DNA from: JALOTE01 sp031422195
GTDB lineage: Bacteria; Pseudomonadota; Alphaproteobacteria; Rhizobiales; Rhizobiaceae
Length of the DNA: 57,642 bases
Direction: 5' to 3'
Assembly (NCBI GenBank): GCA_031422195.1
Contig: JANOPZ010000011.1
Span: 1 to 57,642, forward strand
A model generated the notes under the pieces. The model made no database searches and was not told where the DNA came from. It saw only the letters and a list, made by a program, of their open reading frames with translations. The first letter of the stretch is position 1. Every line of letters begins with the position of its first letter. Shown piece by piece: positions 17,949-25,680 of this stretch. Both the position numbers and the translations under genes were made by a program.

Positions 17949-18516
17949 AGGTGTCGATTTTTGGATCGGCTTCCAAAGCATCCCGCAATTTCTTAAACGC
18001 CAATCTTATGCGGCTTTTAACCGTGCCGAGCGGCAGACCGGAGCGATCTGCAATTTCGCTGTGCGACAGGTTTTTGAAGAACGCCTGATTGATCAATTCG
18101 AGCTGTTCAGGGCGAAGTGATTTCATCGCGTGGCGCACGCGCTCATCGCGGCTCACCGCGTCCATTTCATCATCGGCGGCCTCATTGGGCGAGGGATGAA
18201 AAATGGGATCATTTGGGTCAATACGGTCGGATTTATCCCGCCGCAAAAGATCAATCCGCCTATTGCGTGCCACACGGAACAGCCAGGTTGAAACCGAGGC
18301 TTTTGATGCATCAAACAGAGCCGCCTTATTCCAGAGCACAATCATGGTGTCTTGCGCAATTTCCTCAGCCATACCGTTGGAGGTGCCAAGACGCATCAAA
18401 TAGGCATTGATGCGCGGCGCGAAATGGTCAAATAACTTTGCAAATGCCGTACGGTCCCGTTCATCGGCAACGCGACGCGCAAGTTCTGCAAATTGTTGTG
18501 CTTGGTTCTCGCTCAT
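17947..18516 (-). CDS. ECF-type RNA polymerase sigma factor (RpoE-like)
   Basis: 189 residues. Region 2 is visible as AFAKLFDHFAPRINAYL, AEEIAQDTMIVLWNKA and STWLFRVARNRRIDLLRR; region 4 as LELINQAFFKNLSHSEIA and GLPLGTVKSRIRLAFKKLR. It resembles the photooxidative-stress RpoE group (ECF11) of alphaproteobacteria, as judged from memory of Rhodobacter RpoE. I choose ATG 18516 because it gives the usual N-terminus; in-frame TTG codons at 18573 and 18579 are alternatives and the ribosome site is weak for all. Such sigmas usually have a ChrR-type zinc anti-sigma gene directly downstream; here the downstream gene is the convergent gcvP. Confidence 0.9.
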   Translation of the reverse strand: MSENQAQQFAELARRVADERDRTAFAKLFDHFAPRINAYLMRLGTSNGMAEEIAQDTMIVLWNKAALFDASKASVSTWLFRVARNRRIDLLRRDKSDRIDPNDPIFHPSPNEAADDEMDAVSRDERVRHAMKSLRPEQLELINQAFFKNLSHSEIADRSGLPLGTVKSRIRLAFKKLRDALEADPKIDT

Positions 18517-18909
18517 ACCCTGCCAGAAACTGAATTCCTCAAGCGGAATGCGGTGTCGCTTACGGCCTGTCAATGGCAATCTTAAGGCGTTTAGCTTCTG
18601 GGTGCAATCTTAGAAAGATAGTCAAGCGGCGCCCTCTCGGATAATTTTTTGATGATGGACTTGGGCCGCGAATTTGCCGTTTTTTTCTTCAATAGAGTAT
18701 CGCAGCAAAAAATTGAGAGCTGTAAAGGCAGAAAACGCAAAACAACGCACCAATGACAGAAAAACACCTTGGTTTTGCCGCAGTTCGTTCATCGTTTGGT
18801 AACCGTAAACCAGAGACAATAGCGGTTGGATAAGAACCGTCTTTTACGGACGTTGGCATTTGGCCGGCGTTGGCAAATGGCAACATAGTTCGAAGAGTTT
18901 TATAGGAAA
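18517..18909. other. Divergent intergenic region between the ECF sigma gene and ialB
   Basis: About 390 bases with no convincing gene. One 65-codon minus-strand frame (18622-18819) has no ribosome site or recognisable sequence. The region must hold the promoters of both divergent genes, but I cannot single them out. Confidence 0.5.
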
Positions 18910-19437
18910 ATGCCCGTGACACGCATCAATCTCATGATTTCCCTTTTTGCAGCCACGGTTGCCACTTCATTTGTGGCGGGGGCAGCCAGCGCGCAATCGT
19001 CCGGCCGTACCGGCCAGTTTGATGCTTGGGGCACTTATGTCTACCAGCAGGCTGGCAAAAAGACCTGCTACATTTTGGCCGCCCCAATCCCTAATTCCAT
19101 GAAGCCAGCGAGCGTTGACCATGGCGATAATTATTTTCTTGTCAGCCAAAAGCCGGGCGAAAACGTGGCTTTCGAGCCGCAATTTATCGCTGGCTACAAT
19201 ATGCAGGAAAGCGGCAAGGTTGTCGTGACCATCGATAACAAGCCATTTTCAATGTTCACACGGGGCAAATCAGCTTGGCTTGAAAATGCGGCTGAAGAGC
19301 CAGCATTGGTTGCAGCAATGAAGAATGGTAAGGCTATGTCCGTTGCGGCACAGTCAGGTCGTGGCACAGCCACGTCTTATGAATTTTCATTAAAAGGCGT
19401 CACCAAGGCGTTGACCCAAATTCAAAGCTGCAAGTAA
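18910..19437 (+). CDS. Invasion-associated locus B (IalB) family protein
   Basis: 175 residues with a signal peptide (hydrophobic segment about 8-22, cleavage near AASAQ, residue 29). The mature part shows the IalB pattern: F-WGTYVYQQAGKKTCYILAAP, a central beta-rich domain, and a C-terminal cysteine (QIQSCK) that can pair with the first. IalB homologues are periplasmic or outer-membrane-associated and were named for Bartonella erythrocyte invasion, but are widespread in free-living Rhizobiales, where the role is unclear. It is followed by a strong terminator. Confidence 0.87.
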   Translation: MPVTRINLMISLFAATVATSFVAGAASAQSSGRTGQFDAWGTYVYQQAGKKTCYILAAPIPNSMKPASVDHGDNYFLVSQKPGENVAFEPQFIAGYNMQESGKVVVTIDNKPFSMFTRGKSAWLENAAEEPALVAAMKNGKAMSVAAQSGRGTATSYEFSLKGVTKALTQIQSCK

Positions 19438-19481
19438 GTGTAAAATAAGCGGTCGTGACCGCACTATAAATTCATGTTAAT

Positions 19482-19512
19482 GCCGCGCCAACACGCTTGG
19501 TGCGGCTTTTTT
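19482..19512 (+). terminator. Rho-independent terminator after ialB
   Basis: Ten-bp stem GCCGCGCCAA / TTGGTGCGGC (one G-T pair), five-base loop, followed by six T. A second small palindrome GCGGTCGTGACCGC lies just upstream (19450-19463). The rlmN start lies twelve bases downstream. Confidence 0.9.
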
Positions 19513-19523
19513 GTTGGAATGAA

Positions 19524-20771
19524 ATGGCGCTTTCCCTTGATCTGATGAACCCTGCAACGCGGCCTATGGTCGTCAGCGCTGAAAAGCCGACCTTGATCGG
19601 GCTCGACCGCGATGGCTTGATGGACGCGCTGGCAGGCGTTGGCGTTGAACAGCGCGCGCTTAAAATGCGGACACAGCAGCTCTGGCATTGGCTCTATATT
19701 CGCGGCATTTCTGATTTTGATGCTATGGCCAATGTCGGCAAAGACATGCGCGTTTTGCTCGACAAGCACTTTACCTTGGCGCGGCCTGAAATTGTTGAAG
19801 AGCAAATCTCCAATGATGGCACGCGCAAATGGCTGTTTCGCTTTCCGCCAAGCGGGGCTGGTCGTCCCGTAGAAGTTGAAACGGTTTATATTCCGGAAGA
19901 AGGTCGCGGCACGTTGTGCGTATCGTCACAAGTTGGCTGCACGCTGACCTGTTCGTTTTGTCATACGGGCACACAAAAACTGGTGCGAAACCTTACGTCG
20001 GAAGAAATTTTGAGCCAGCTTCTCATGGCGCGGGACAGACTGGGAGATTTTCCAGGCACAGACGTCCCCGTTGGCGGTATGGTGCCGTCTGAAGGGCGCA
20101 AAGTCTCCAATATGGTGATGATGGGCATGGGCGAGCCGCTCTATAATTTCGAGAATGTTAAGCAGGCTTTGTTGATTGCCACCGATGGCGACGGATTATC
20201 CTTATCAAGACGCCGCGTGACGCTTTCAACGTCTGGCGTCGTACCGGAGATTTATCGTACCGGCGCGGAAATTAATGTGATGCTGGCGATTTCGCTTCAT
20301 GCGGTGACAGATGAGCTTCGCGATGTGCTGGTGCCGATCAATAAAAAATATCCGCTTAAAGAATTGCTCGATGCCTGCCGTGCGTATCCGAGCCTGTCGA
20401 ATGCGCGACGGATCACGTTTGAATATGTAATGCTGAAAGGCATTAATGATACGCCTGCCGATGCGCGCGAATTGGTGCGATTGCTTAAAGGTATTCCGGC
20501 CAAGATTAATCTGATCCCCTTTAACAAGTGGCCGGGCTCTGGTTATGAATGTTCCGATTGGGCAACGATTGAGACGTTTGCTGACATCATCAATCATGCC
20601 GGCTATGCTTCACCGATCAGGACGCCGCGCGGGCGCGATATTCTGGCCGCCTGCGGTCAATTGAAATCAACGTCTGAGCGCATGAAAAAAACCGACCGTG
20701 ATGCAATGGAACACGAAAAGCTTGAGCATTTGGCGTTCGAAGCCATGATGATTGCGGGACATGGGGAGTGA
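19524..20771 (+). CDS. rlmN: 23S rRNA / tRNA adenine-C2 methyltransferase
   Basis: 415 residues. Radical-SAM enzyme methylating A2503 of 23S rRNA and A37 of some tRNAs. The iron-sulfur motif CxxxCxxC is Cys139, Cys143 and Cys146 in GCTLTCSFCHTG. Also seen: ETVYIPEEGRGTLCVSSQ, MMGMGEPLYNF, SLHAVTDELRD and the catalytic C-terminal cysteine in ILAACGQL. The ATG at 19524 gives the family start; a frame from 19497 would begin inside the terminator. The next gene overlaps by four bases. Confidence 0.96.
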   Translation: MALSLDLMNPATRPMVVSAEKPTLIGLDRDGLMDALAGVGVEQRALKMRTQQLWHWLYIRGISDFDAMANVGKDMRVLLDKHFTLARPEIVEEQISNDGTRKWLFRFPPSGAGRPVEVETVYIPEEGRGTLCVSSQVGCTLTCSFCHTGTQKLVRNLTSEEILSQLLMARDRLGDFPGTDVPVGGMVPSEGRKVSNMVMMGMGEPLYNFENVKQALLIATDGDGLSLSRRRVTLSTSGVVPEIYRTGAEINVMLAISLHAVTDELRDVLVPINKKYPLKELLDACRAYPSLSNARRITFEYVMLKGINDTPADARELVRLLKGIPAKINLIPFNKWPGSGYECSDWATIETFADIINHAGYASPIRTPRGRDILAACGQLKSTSERMKKTDRDAMEHEKLEHLAFEAMMIAGHGE

Positions 20772-21304
20772 GCACTGGCTTGAGCCGTTCGGGTGTGATG
20801 CTTAGTGCCTATGCCTATGCGGCTTTGACGGCCTCTTGTGTTCCTGTGATTTGCATTTCGGTCATTTATTCAATTGCGCTGCCGTTTGACATGGCTGCTC
20901 GAGATGGCACCGGCGTGATGGAGGGCATCTTTGTTGGGGCTTTGGTGCTGGTTATGGGCTCCGTAACTGGCCTCATCGTTGGCTTGCTCACCACCCTTTT
21001 TTGCGCGTTTCCGGGTTGGTTGACCTGCGTTTTGATGGCGGAATTAAGCGGGATAAAACACCGTGTCTATTATGTTGTTGCAAGCGTGCCTACGGTACTG
21101 CTCGCTTGGTTTATTCATCCAAGTTCGATGACCAAAGATCTGTACAATGTTTCTATGGACAACCTTATGGCCCCAAGCGTTTTGGCCCCATTTGTTTTAA
21201 TCGTCACATCACTGATTGGCGGGCTGATTGGGGCGCATTTTTACTGGAAACGCGCGGGCCAATTCGCTTTGCCAAATTTGGCAAATTGGAAGTGCGCCGT
21301 ATGA
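20768..21304 (+). CDS. Integral membrane protein of unknown function
   Basis: 178 residues from a GTG start that overlaps the rlmN stop. About four hydrophobic membrane segments (about residues 12-36, 50-80, 97-113, 135-158). Gly- and Val-rich helices and a short basic C-terminus. I do not recognise a family. It overlaps the following membrane-protein gene by four bases, so the two are likely made together. Confidence 0.7.
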   Translation: MSTGLSRSGVMLSAYAYAALTASCVPVICISVIYSIALPFDMAARDGTGVMEGIFVGALVLVMGSVTGLIVGLLTTLFCAFPGWLTCVLMAELSGIKHRVYYVVASVPTVLLAWFIHPSSMTKDLYNVSMDNLMAPSVLAPFVLIVTSLIGGLIGAHFYWKRAGQFALPNLANWKCAV

Positions 21305-21771
21305 CCACGTTCCTTGCTTATATCTGGCGTCTCATCGTTATTTCCTTTGGCTTTATTGCTGCCTCAGCCGCCGCGTCTGTGTTTTTTGTGCTTGCCGGTA
21401 TCTTACCGTTCGGCAATGGTGCTGCGTCCGTTGCGTTCGAGCCCGGCCTTGACATTACCGTAACAGCATTGCTTCTTGCTGTAGCGGTTGCTTCATTTGC
21501 CGCCTTTCTTATTGCGGTGCCCGTATTTATTTTGGCTATACTGGCAGAATATTTCAAATGGAACGGGCTTTTGTTACACGGTGTTGCAGGTGCGGTATTG
21601 GGTTTTGCTGCAACTGCCGTTTGGCATGTCAGCCGCAGCGTTGAAGGCGAAAATCATTTGGCGCTAGCCGGCATGGCAGCCGGTATCATTGGCGCAAGCA
21701 TTTACTGGCTGATTGCGGGGCGCAATGCCGGTCAATTGTTTGACCGGATCGTCGCTTTGCGCCAACAATAA
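21301..21771 (+). CDS. Small integral membrane protein of unknown function
   Basis: 156 residues starting at an ATG that overlaps the preceding stop (ATGA). Four predicted membrane segments: about 7-32, 50-80, 90-108 and 120-138. Helices are Ala/Gly/Phe-rich. It resembles its upstream neighbour in size and topology, and both may be distant copies of one family. It ends one base before the stop of the convergent lysE-type gene. Function unknown. Confidence 0.7.
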   Translation: MTTFLAYIWRLIVISFGFIAASAAASVFFVLAGILPFGNGAASVAFEPGLDITVTALLLAVAVASFAAFLIAVPVFILAILAEYFKWNGLLLHGVAGAVLGFAATAVWHVSRSVEGENHLALAGMAAGIIGASIYWLIAGRNAGQLFDRIVALRQQ

Positions 21772-22416
21772 TCACTTAGCCTGAGCTGTAAGCACCTTGA
21801 TTGCGAAATAGGAAAACACGCCGGCAAACAAATAATCTGTCGCGCGGGTCACTTTGGGGTTGGCTTTCATTGCAATGGAAAACCGGTCAGCCAGCCACAC
21901 CATCGGTATAATAATCGGCAGCGAGACCACGTTGAACATTGCACCTAAGAAGAACAATTTGCCAATTGCGTGGGGGTCAGACGCGGACACAAATTGTGGC
22001 AAGAATGTCAGGAAGAACATGACAATTTTCGGGTTCAGAAGATTAATGCCGAGACCCGTTAAATAATGTTGAAACAACGGTTTTTGTGTTGCCGTTGCGT
22101 TGCGGGTGGCGGTGAATGAAGAGCCGTTTTTCAAAGCGTCAAAAGCCAGCCACACCAAATAGGCTGCACCGATGATCTTCAGAGCCCAAAATGCTGTGGG
22201 TGCTGCTTTCATGAGCGCTGCAAGCCCCAACGCCACCAAAGCGGTATGTACCAAAATGCCGGTAAGGGCCCCTGCCATGCAAGAAAATCCGGCGCTGCGG
22301 CCATAAGTCAGTGCCCGACCCACAAACAAGGCCATATCTGGCCCAGGCGTAATGGCCAGCACCACACAGGCGGCGGCAAAAGGAATTAGAACAGCCATTT
22401 CAGGAATAAAGTTCAA
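21772..22416 (-). CDS. LysE/RhtB family amino-acid exporter
   Basis: 214 residues with six membrane segments. The family signature near the N-terminus is present: AITPGPDMALFVGRALTYGRSAGF, followed by GILVHTALVALGL and LGAAYLVWLAFDAL-like helices, and GLGINLLNPKIVMFFLTFLPQF. Exports amino acids or derivatives by proton exchange; the substrate cannot be predicted. Stop-to-stop convergent with the preceding membrane protein gene, with no spacer. Confidence 0.93.
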   Translation of the reverse strand: MNFIPEMAVLIPFAAACVVLAITPGPDMALFVGRALTYGRSAGFSCMAGALTGILVHTALVALGLAALMKAAPTAFWALKIIGAAYLVWLAFDALKNGSSFTATRNATATQKPLFQHYLTGLGINLLNPKIVMFFLTFLPQFVSASDPHAIGKLFFLGAMFNVVSLPIIIPMVWLADRFSIAMKANPKVTRATDYLFAGVFSYFAIKVLTAQAK

Positions 22417-22536
22417 AGCTGCTTAAAACCATTGTTGACGCTACCAGATGATGAAAACGGACGGCTTCAATGTCAAGTTTTGTTATTGCCAAGGCTAATT
22501 AGATTGACAAAAACAATCGTGTCATCGACGAGGGAA

Positions 22537-23319
22537 TTGAGAAATTTGCAGTTTTCGAGACACACATTGTCAGAGGATCGAAGCGTTATTTTACCTGTCG
22601 TCTCACCAGTGGCAACGTTTGGAATTTACGCAAAACCGTATTTCCTGTTGACGCTGGCTTTAGGCTTAGCCGTTGTGTTCATGGTATTTGCCACATTTCC
22701 CAGTTTTGACATTGCTATTTCCCGGCTATTTTATAACGCCGGCACATGCGGCGATGAGGCGCTTTGCGGCAGCTTTCCCGCTGCGGAAAGCACGGGTTTT
22801 GCCAATTTGCGCAACCTACTTTATGTCATGCCTTACGCAGTTCTCACTGCCGCTATAGCCAATAGTTTTGCGATTTCGAAACAGCAGAAATTATCGATTT
22901 GGCGGGATGCAAAAGTGGCCTATGCGATTATTGCTTCTTTTGTTATTGGCCCCGGCCTCATCGTCAATGGTGTGTTGAAAGAGGTTGTTTTACGCTCCCG
23001 CCCGCGTGATGTTTTGGTATTTGGCGGGGACTCGCCGTTTGTGCCAGTGGGACAATTGGCCGGTAGCTGCGCCAGCAATTGCTCTTTTGTTTCCGGCGAA
23101 GCGGCCATTGCGCCAATTATGGTGCTCAGTATTTTGTTGTTTCCAAAACAATGGCAAAAACCAGCCATGCTGATTTTGCTGCCTTGCAGTTTAGCCATGG
23201 CTTTATTGCGAGTGGCATTTGGGGCCCATTATATGTCCGACGCAATTTTAGGCTACGGGATTACCTTGCTAACGTTCAGCGTTATCGCGCAGGTCATCTT
23301 ACGTTTTTCAAAAGTCTGA
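22537..23319 (+). CDS. PAP2 superfamily membrane phosphatase with altered motif 2
   Basis: About 260 residues with roughly six membrane segments. The phosphatase motif 1 (KxxxxxxRP) is present as KEVVLRSRP, and motif 3 as RVAFGAHYMSD. Motif 2, normally SGH, reads CSFVSGEAA, with Glu at the His position. Four cysteines lie in the periplasmic loops. Relatives dephosphorylate lipid A, undecaprenyl-PP or phosphatidyl substrates. The start is uncertain: TTG codons at 22537 and 22546 lie just after AGGG, while the frame is open from 22432. The stop codon lies inside a tandem palindromic repeat. Confidence 0.8.
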   Translation: MRNLQFSRHTLSEDRSVILPVVSPVATFGIYAKPYFLLTLALGLAVVFMVFATFPSFDIAISRLFYNAGTCGDEALCGSFPAAESTGFANLRNLLYVMPYAVLTAAIANSFAISKQQKLSIWRDAKVAYAIIASFVIGPGLIVNGVLKEVVLRSRPRDVLVFGGDSPFVPVGQLAGSCASNCSFVSGEAAIAPIMVLSILLFPKQWQKPAMLILLPCSLAMALLRVAFGAHYMSDAILGYGITLLTFSVIAQVILRFSKV

Positions 23320-23403
23320 TTTTTAATCAGACACGACTTGAAACAGTCTGATTTTTGATCAGACACAACTTGCAACATTCTGATTTTTAATCAGACACGA
23401 CTT
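23314..23403. repeat. Three tandem 32-bp palindromic units at a convergent gene junction
   Basis: Copies at 23314-23345, 23346-23377 and 23378-23403 (last partial). Each contains a hairpin, GTCTGAT-TTTTA-ATCAGAC, plus the spacer ACGACTTG-like. The PAP2 stop codon is inside copy 1, and the last codons and stop of the convergent M48 gene are inside copy 3. May act as a bidirectional terminator. Confidence 0.93.
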
Positions 23404-24883
23404 TTACTTTGTCGCCCGTTGAGATTGAGCCTGTCGAGCCGAGGCCATTTAAGAGACGGACCAGCTCTTGCGGTCGGTCAACTTCGGTCATGCGCGCTGC
23501 AAAAGTCGAAGCCGTTTCGCCGCTTTTTGCTACCACAATACTGAGGCGCAAGGGCTTAATGGCGGCGCGCTCGATTGCGGTCAGAGCGCGGAAACTATTT
23601 CTGACAATTGCGGCAATAGGTTCAGGGTCGTTTGCGCCCGGCGCTGCTGTCAAAATTCTGTAAACACCATCACCAACACGGATTACCGTCACATCAAAAC
23701 GCCAATTTTTTGCAAATGCTTTGCCAGTGGCTGCCTCAAGCCCATTTATGGTCAGCGGCCTCACACTTGCAGGCTCTAATCCGCCCACCCAGCCGCTGGC
23801 CAGATAATCCGTTATGCTCATGTTTGAACTGAGTTTGGCGCCGTCAAAACGAATGGCTGCATCGCCCGGGCCGGTGGCCAGAACAGCAGCAGCCGTATTA
23901 TCAATGGAAAATCCTTGTGGAACATCAAAGGCAATACCAAGGCCGGGATGCACAAATTTTGAGCCACGGACATAGCCTTCATCAGCGGAATCGCCAAAAA
24001 GTAAACCGTCAAGGCCAGCCAAATATTGGTCGCGTTCGCGCAAGCCGGTGCCTACGGGGCCAATAGCGCGGGCGAGCGTTTCAGCCAAAGCTTGGCGTTG
24101 CGGGGCAGAAGGGTGTGACGCTAAAAAATCCAACGAACCGTCAGTTTCACCGGAGTTTCGCCGGTACGCGCTGTAAACGGCCATTGACCGTTGGAACCGA
24201 ACCGCCGCGTAAGGGTCAAATCCTGCTTTGGCAATCAAATCGATGCCGATTGAATCTGCTTCCAATTCTTGCTCACGAGAAAATTGGGCCAGACGCAGTT
24301 TTCCGCGCAATTTAGTCTGTTCTAAATCCGCTTTGTCTTGCCATAATTCAGAAATCACACGGCTGGCCAGCGCCTCACGCGCCTCAAGACGGGCGCGCTG
24401 AACCCCGTGATTGGCAAGCACATGCGCCATTTCGTGGGCAATCACTGCAGCAAGCTCCGATGAATCATTGGCAAGTGCGAGCAGCCCGCGGGTCAAATAA
24501 AGATAGCCCCCCGGAAGGGCAAAAGCGTTGATCTGCGGTGAGTTCAAAATTGTGATATTGTAGGTTTGGGTTGGGTTTGGTGACACTGCGACCAGTTTGC
24601 CGACAATCCTGGCGACAGATAATTCAAGCTTACTATCGGCATAAACGCCGCCATAGGTGTTTAAAATGCCTTGGTTCTGGGCGCGTGCCAGACGCACAAG
24701 GTCATTGTCACCGGCAACGCTATCAACGGTAACAGGAACGGCAGACGGGCGGATGTCTGCCAAGATCTCAGGCGTTGAAACTGAAACGCAGGCAGACAGC
24801 AACACTGCAAGACACACCAAAATTGTGTGTTGCAGCGATTGTTTGCGAAACGGTAACTTCGAAGCTGAATTCACGTGTGGCAA
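23387..24883 (-). CDS. M48 family zinc metalloprotease, lipoprotein (BepA/YfgC-like)
   Basis: 498 residues. A lipobox (LLSAC, Cys about 32) directs it to the outer membrane periplasmic face. The zinc motif HEMAH is at residues 150-154, with the third ligand Glu in ELEADSIGIDL. After the protease core comes a domain of about 130 residues, then a C-terminal segment resembling LysM (VVAKSGETASTFAARM...LLNGLGS). BepA-like proteases handle outer-membrane protein quality control. The start is a TTG at 24883 or GTG at 24874, neither with a strong ribosome site. The 3' end lies in a tandem repeat. Confidence 0.9.
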   Translation of the reverse strand: MPHVNSASKLPFRKQSLQHTILVCLAVLLSACVSVSTPEILADIRPSAVPVTVDSVAGDNDLVRLARAQNQGILNTYGGVYADSKLELSVARIVGKLVAVSPNPTQTYNITILNSPQINAFALPGGYLYLTRGLLALANDSSELAAVIAHEMAHVLANHGVQRARLEAREALASRVISELWQDKADLEQTKLRGKLRLAQFSREQELEADSIGIDLIAKAGFDPYAAVRFQRSMAVYSAYRRNSGETDGSLDFLASHPSAPQRQALAETLARAIGPVGTGLRERDQYLAGLDGLLFGDSADEGYVRGSKFVHPGLGIAFDVPQGFSIDNTAAAVLATGPGDAAIRFDGAKLSSNMSITDYLASGWVGGLEPASVRPLTINGLEAATGKAFAKNWRFDVTVIRVGDGVYRILTAAPGANDPEPIAAIVRNSFRALTAIERAAIKPLRLSIVVAKSGETASTFAARMTEVDRPQELVRLLNGLGSTGSISTGDKVKVVSD

Positions 24884-24951
24884 CTGCCCATTGCTATAAA
24901 CGTTGCTTGCGTGACTGAAAATTGTGGAAACAGCAAGATAGGATCAGTTTA

Positions 24952-25680
24952 TCACGCTGAAAAACGAGGCAGTTTTGTGCCCAGATAGGTAGAAAGGGCA
25001 GAACCTTTTGGTGGATCGTTCAAAATTGTTGCTGGCATTGTGCTGAGCAGGCTGCTTGCCTCAACAAAGCCAACACGCGTTGCAAAATATTCTGCATCAT
25101 CCGGATTATGCGTGACCATGATGACAGTCAGCATTTTTTCCAATTGAAGCTCCAACACCAAATCCAGCATTTCAATGCGCATGGCAGGGCCTAGGGCGGC
25201 AAAAGGCTCATCCAGCAGCAAAACAGGCCGATCGCGCAGGAGTGCCCGTGCAAGGGCCGCACGCTGCCGCTCACCGCCGGATAATTCAGATGGCAGGCGT
25301 TTGCCCAATCTTGCAAGGCCAACTTTGGCAAGAACACTATTTACCGCGTCGTTCTGAAGTTTGGTCAAATGAAGGCGCGGTGCCAAACCGAGGCCAATAT
25401 TTTGATTGATCGTTAAATGGCCGAACAAATTATTGTCTTGAAACAAAATTGAAACAGGGCGCAGCGCAGGCTCGACATTTGTCAGATCAATATTTGAAAA
25501 CTGGATTGAACCAGATTGCGGTGTTTCGAATCCCGCCAAAAGATTGAGCAACGTGGATTTGCCCGAACCGCTTGCACCCATAATGGCGAGACGATCACCT
25601 TGGGACACTTCAAAGTTAAAGTGCATTTGGGGGGCGCCGTCATGAGCAAAAAACACGTCTTTTAGCAAGACTGCACTCAT
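24952..25680 (-). CDS. thiQ: Thiamine ABC transporter ATP-binding protein
   Basis: 242 residues. Walker A GASGSGKST at 35-43, Q-loop FQDNNLF, signature LSGGERQRAALARAL, Walker B VLLLDEPFAAL and the switch His in MVTHNPDD. FQDNNLFGHLTINQNIGLGLAP is characteristic of ThiQ. Its ATG overlaps the thiP stop. Last gene of the thiBPQ operon, controlled by the TPP riboswitch. Confidence 0.95.
   Translation of the reverse strand: MSAVLLKDVFFAHDGAPQMHFNFEVSQGDRLAIMGASGSGKSTLLNLLAGFETPQSGSIQFSNIDLTNVEPALRPVSILFQDNNLFGHLTINQNIGLGLAPRLHLTKLQNDAVNSVLAKVGLARLGKRLPSELSGGERQRAALARALLRDRPVLLLDEPFAALGPAMRIEMLDLVLELQLEKMLTVIMVTHNPDDAEYFATRVGFVEASSLLSTMPATILNDPPKGSALSTYLGTKLPRFSA

Noticed and set aside
18622..18819. 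65-codon minus-strand frame upstream of the sigma gene
   Set aside because: No ribosome site, no recognisable sequence and no operon partner; likely chance.
21001..21300. Long plus-strand frame from 21001 running into the second membrane protein
   Set aside because: The first hundred codons are an out-of-frame reading of the preceding membrane-protein gene; the ATG at 21301 overlaps the stop of that gene as in a normal coupled pair.
23314..23403. Tandem repeats as a possible CRISPR array
   Set aside because: Only three units with no unique spacers between them; units are directly adjacent and palindromic.
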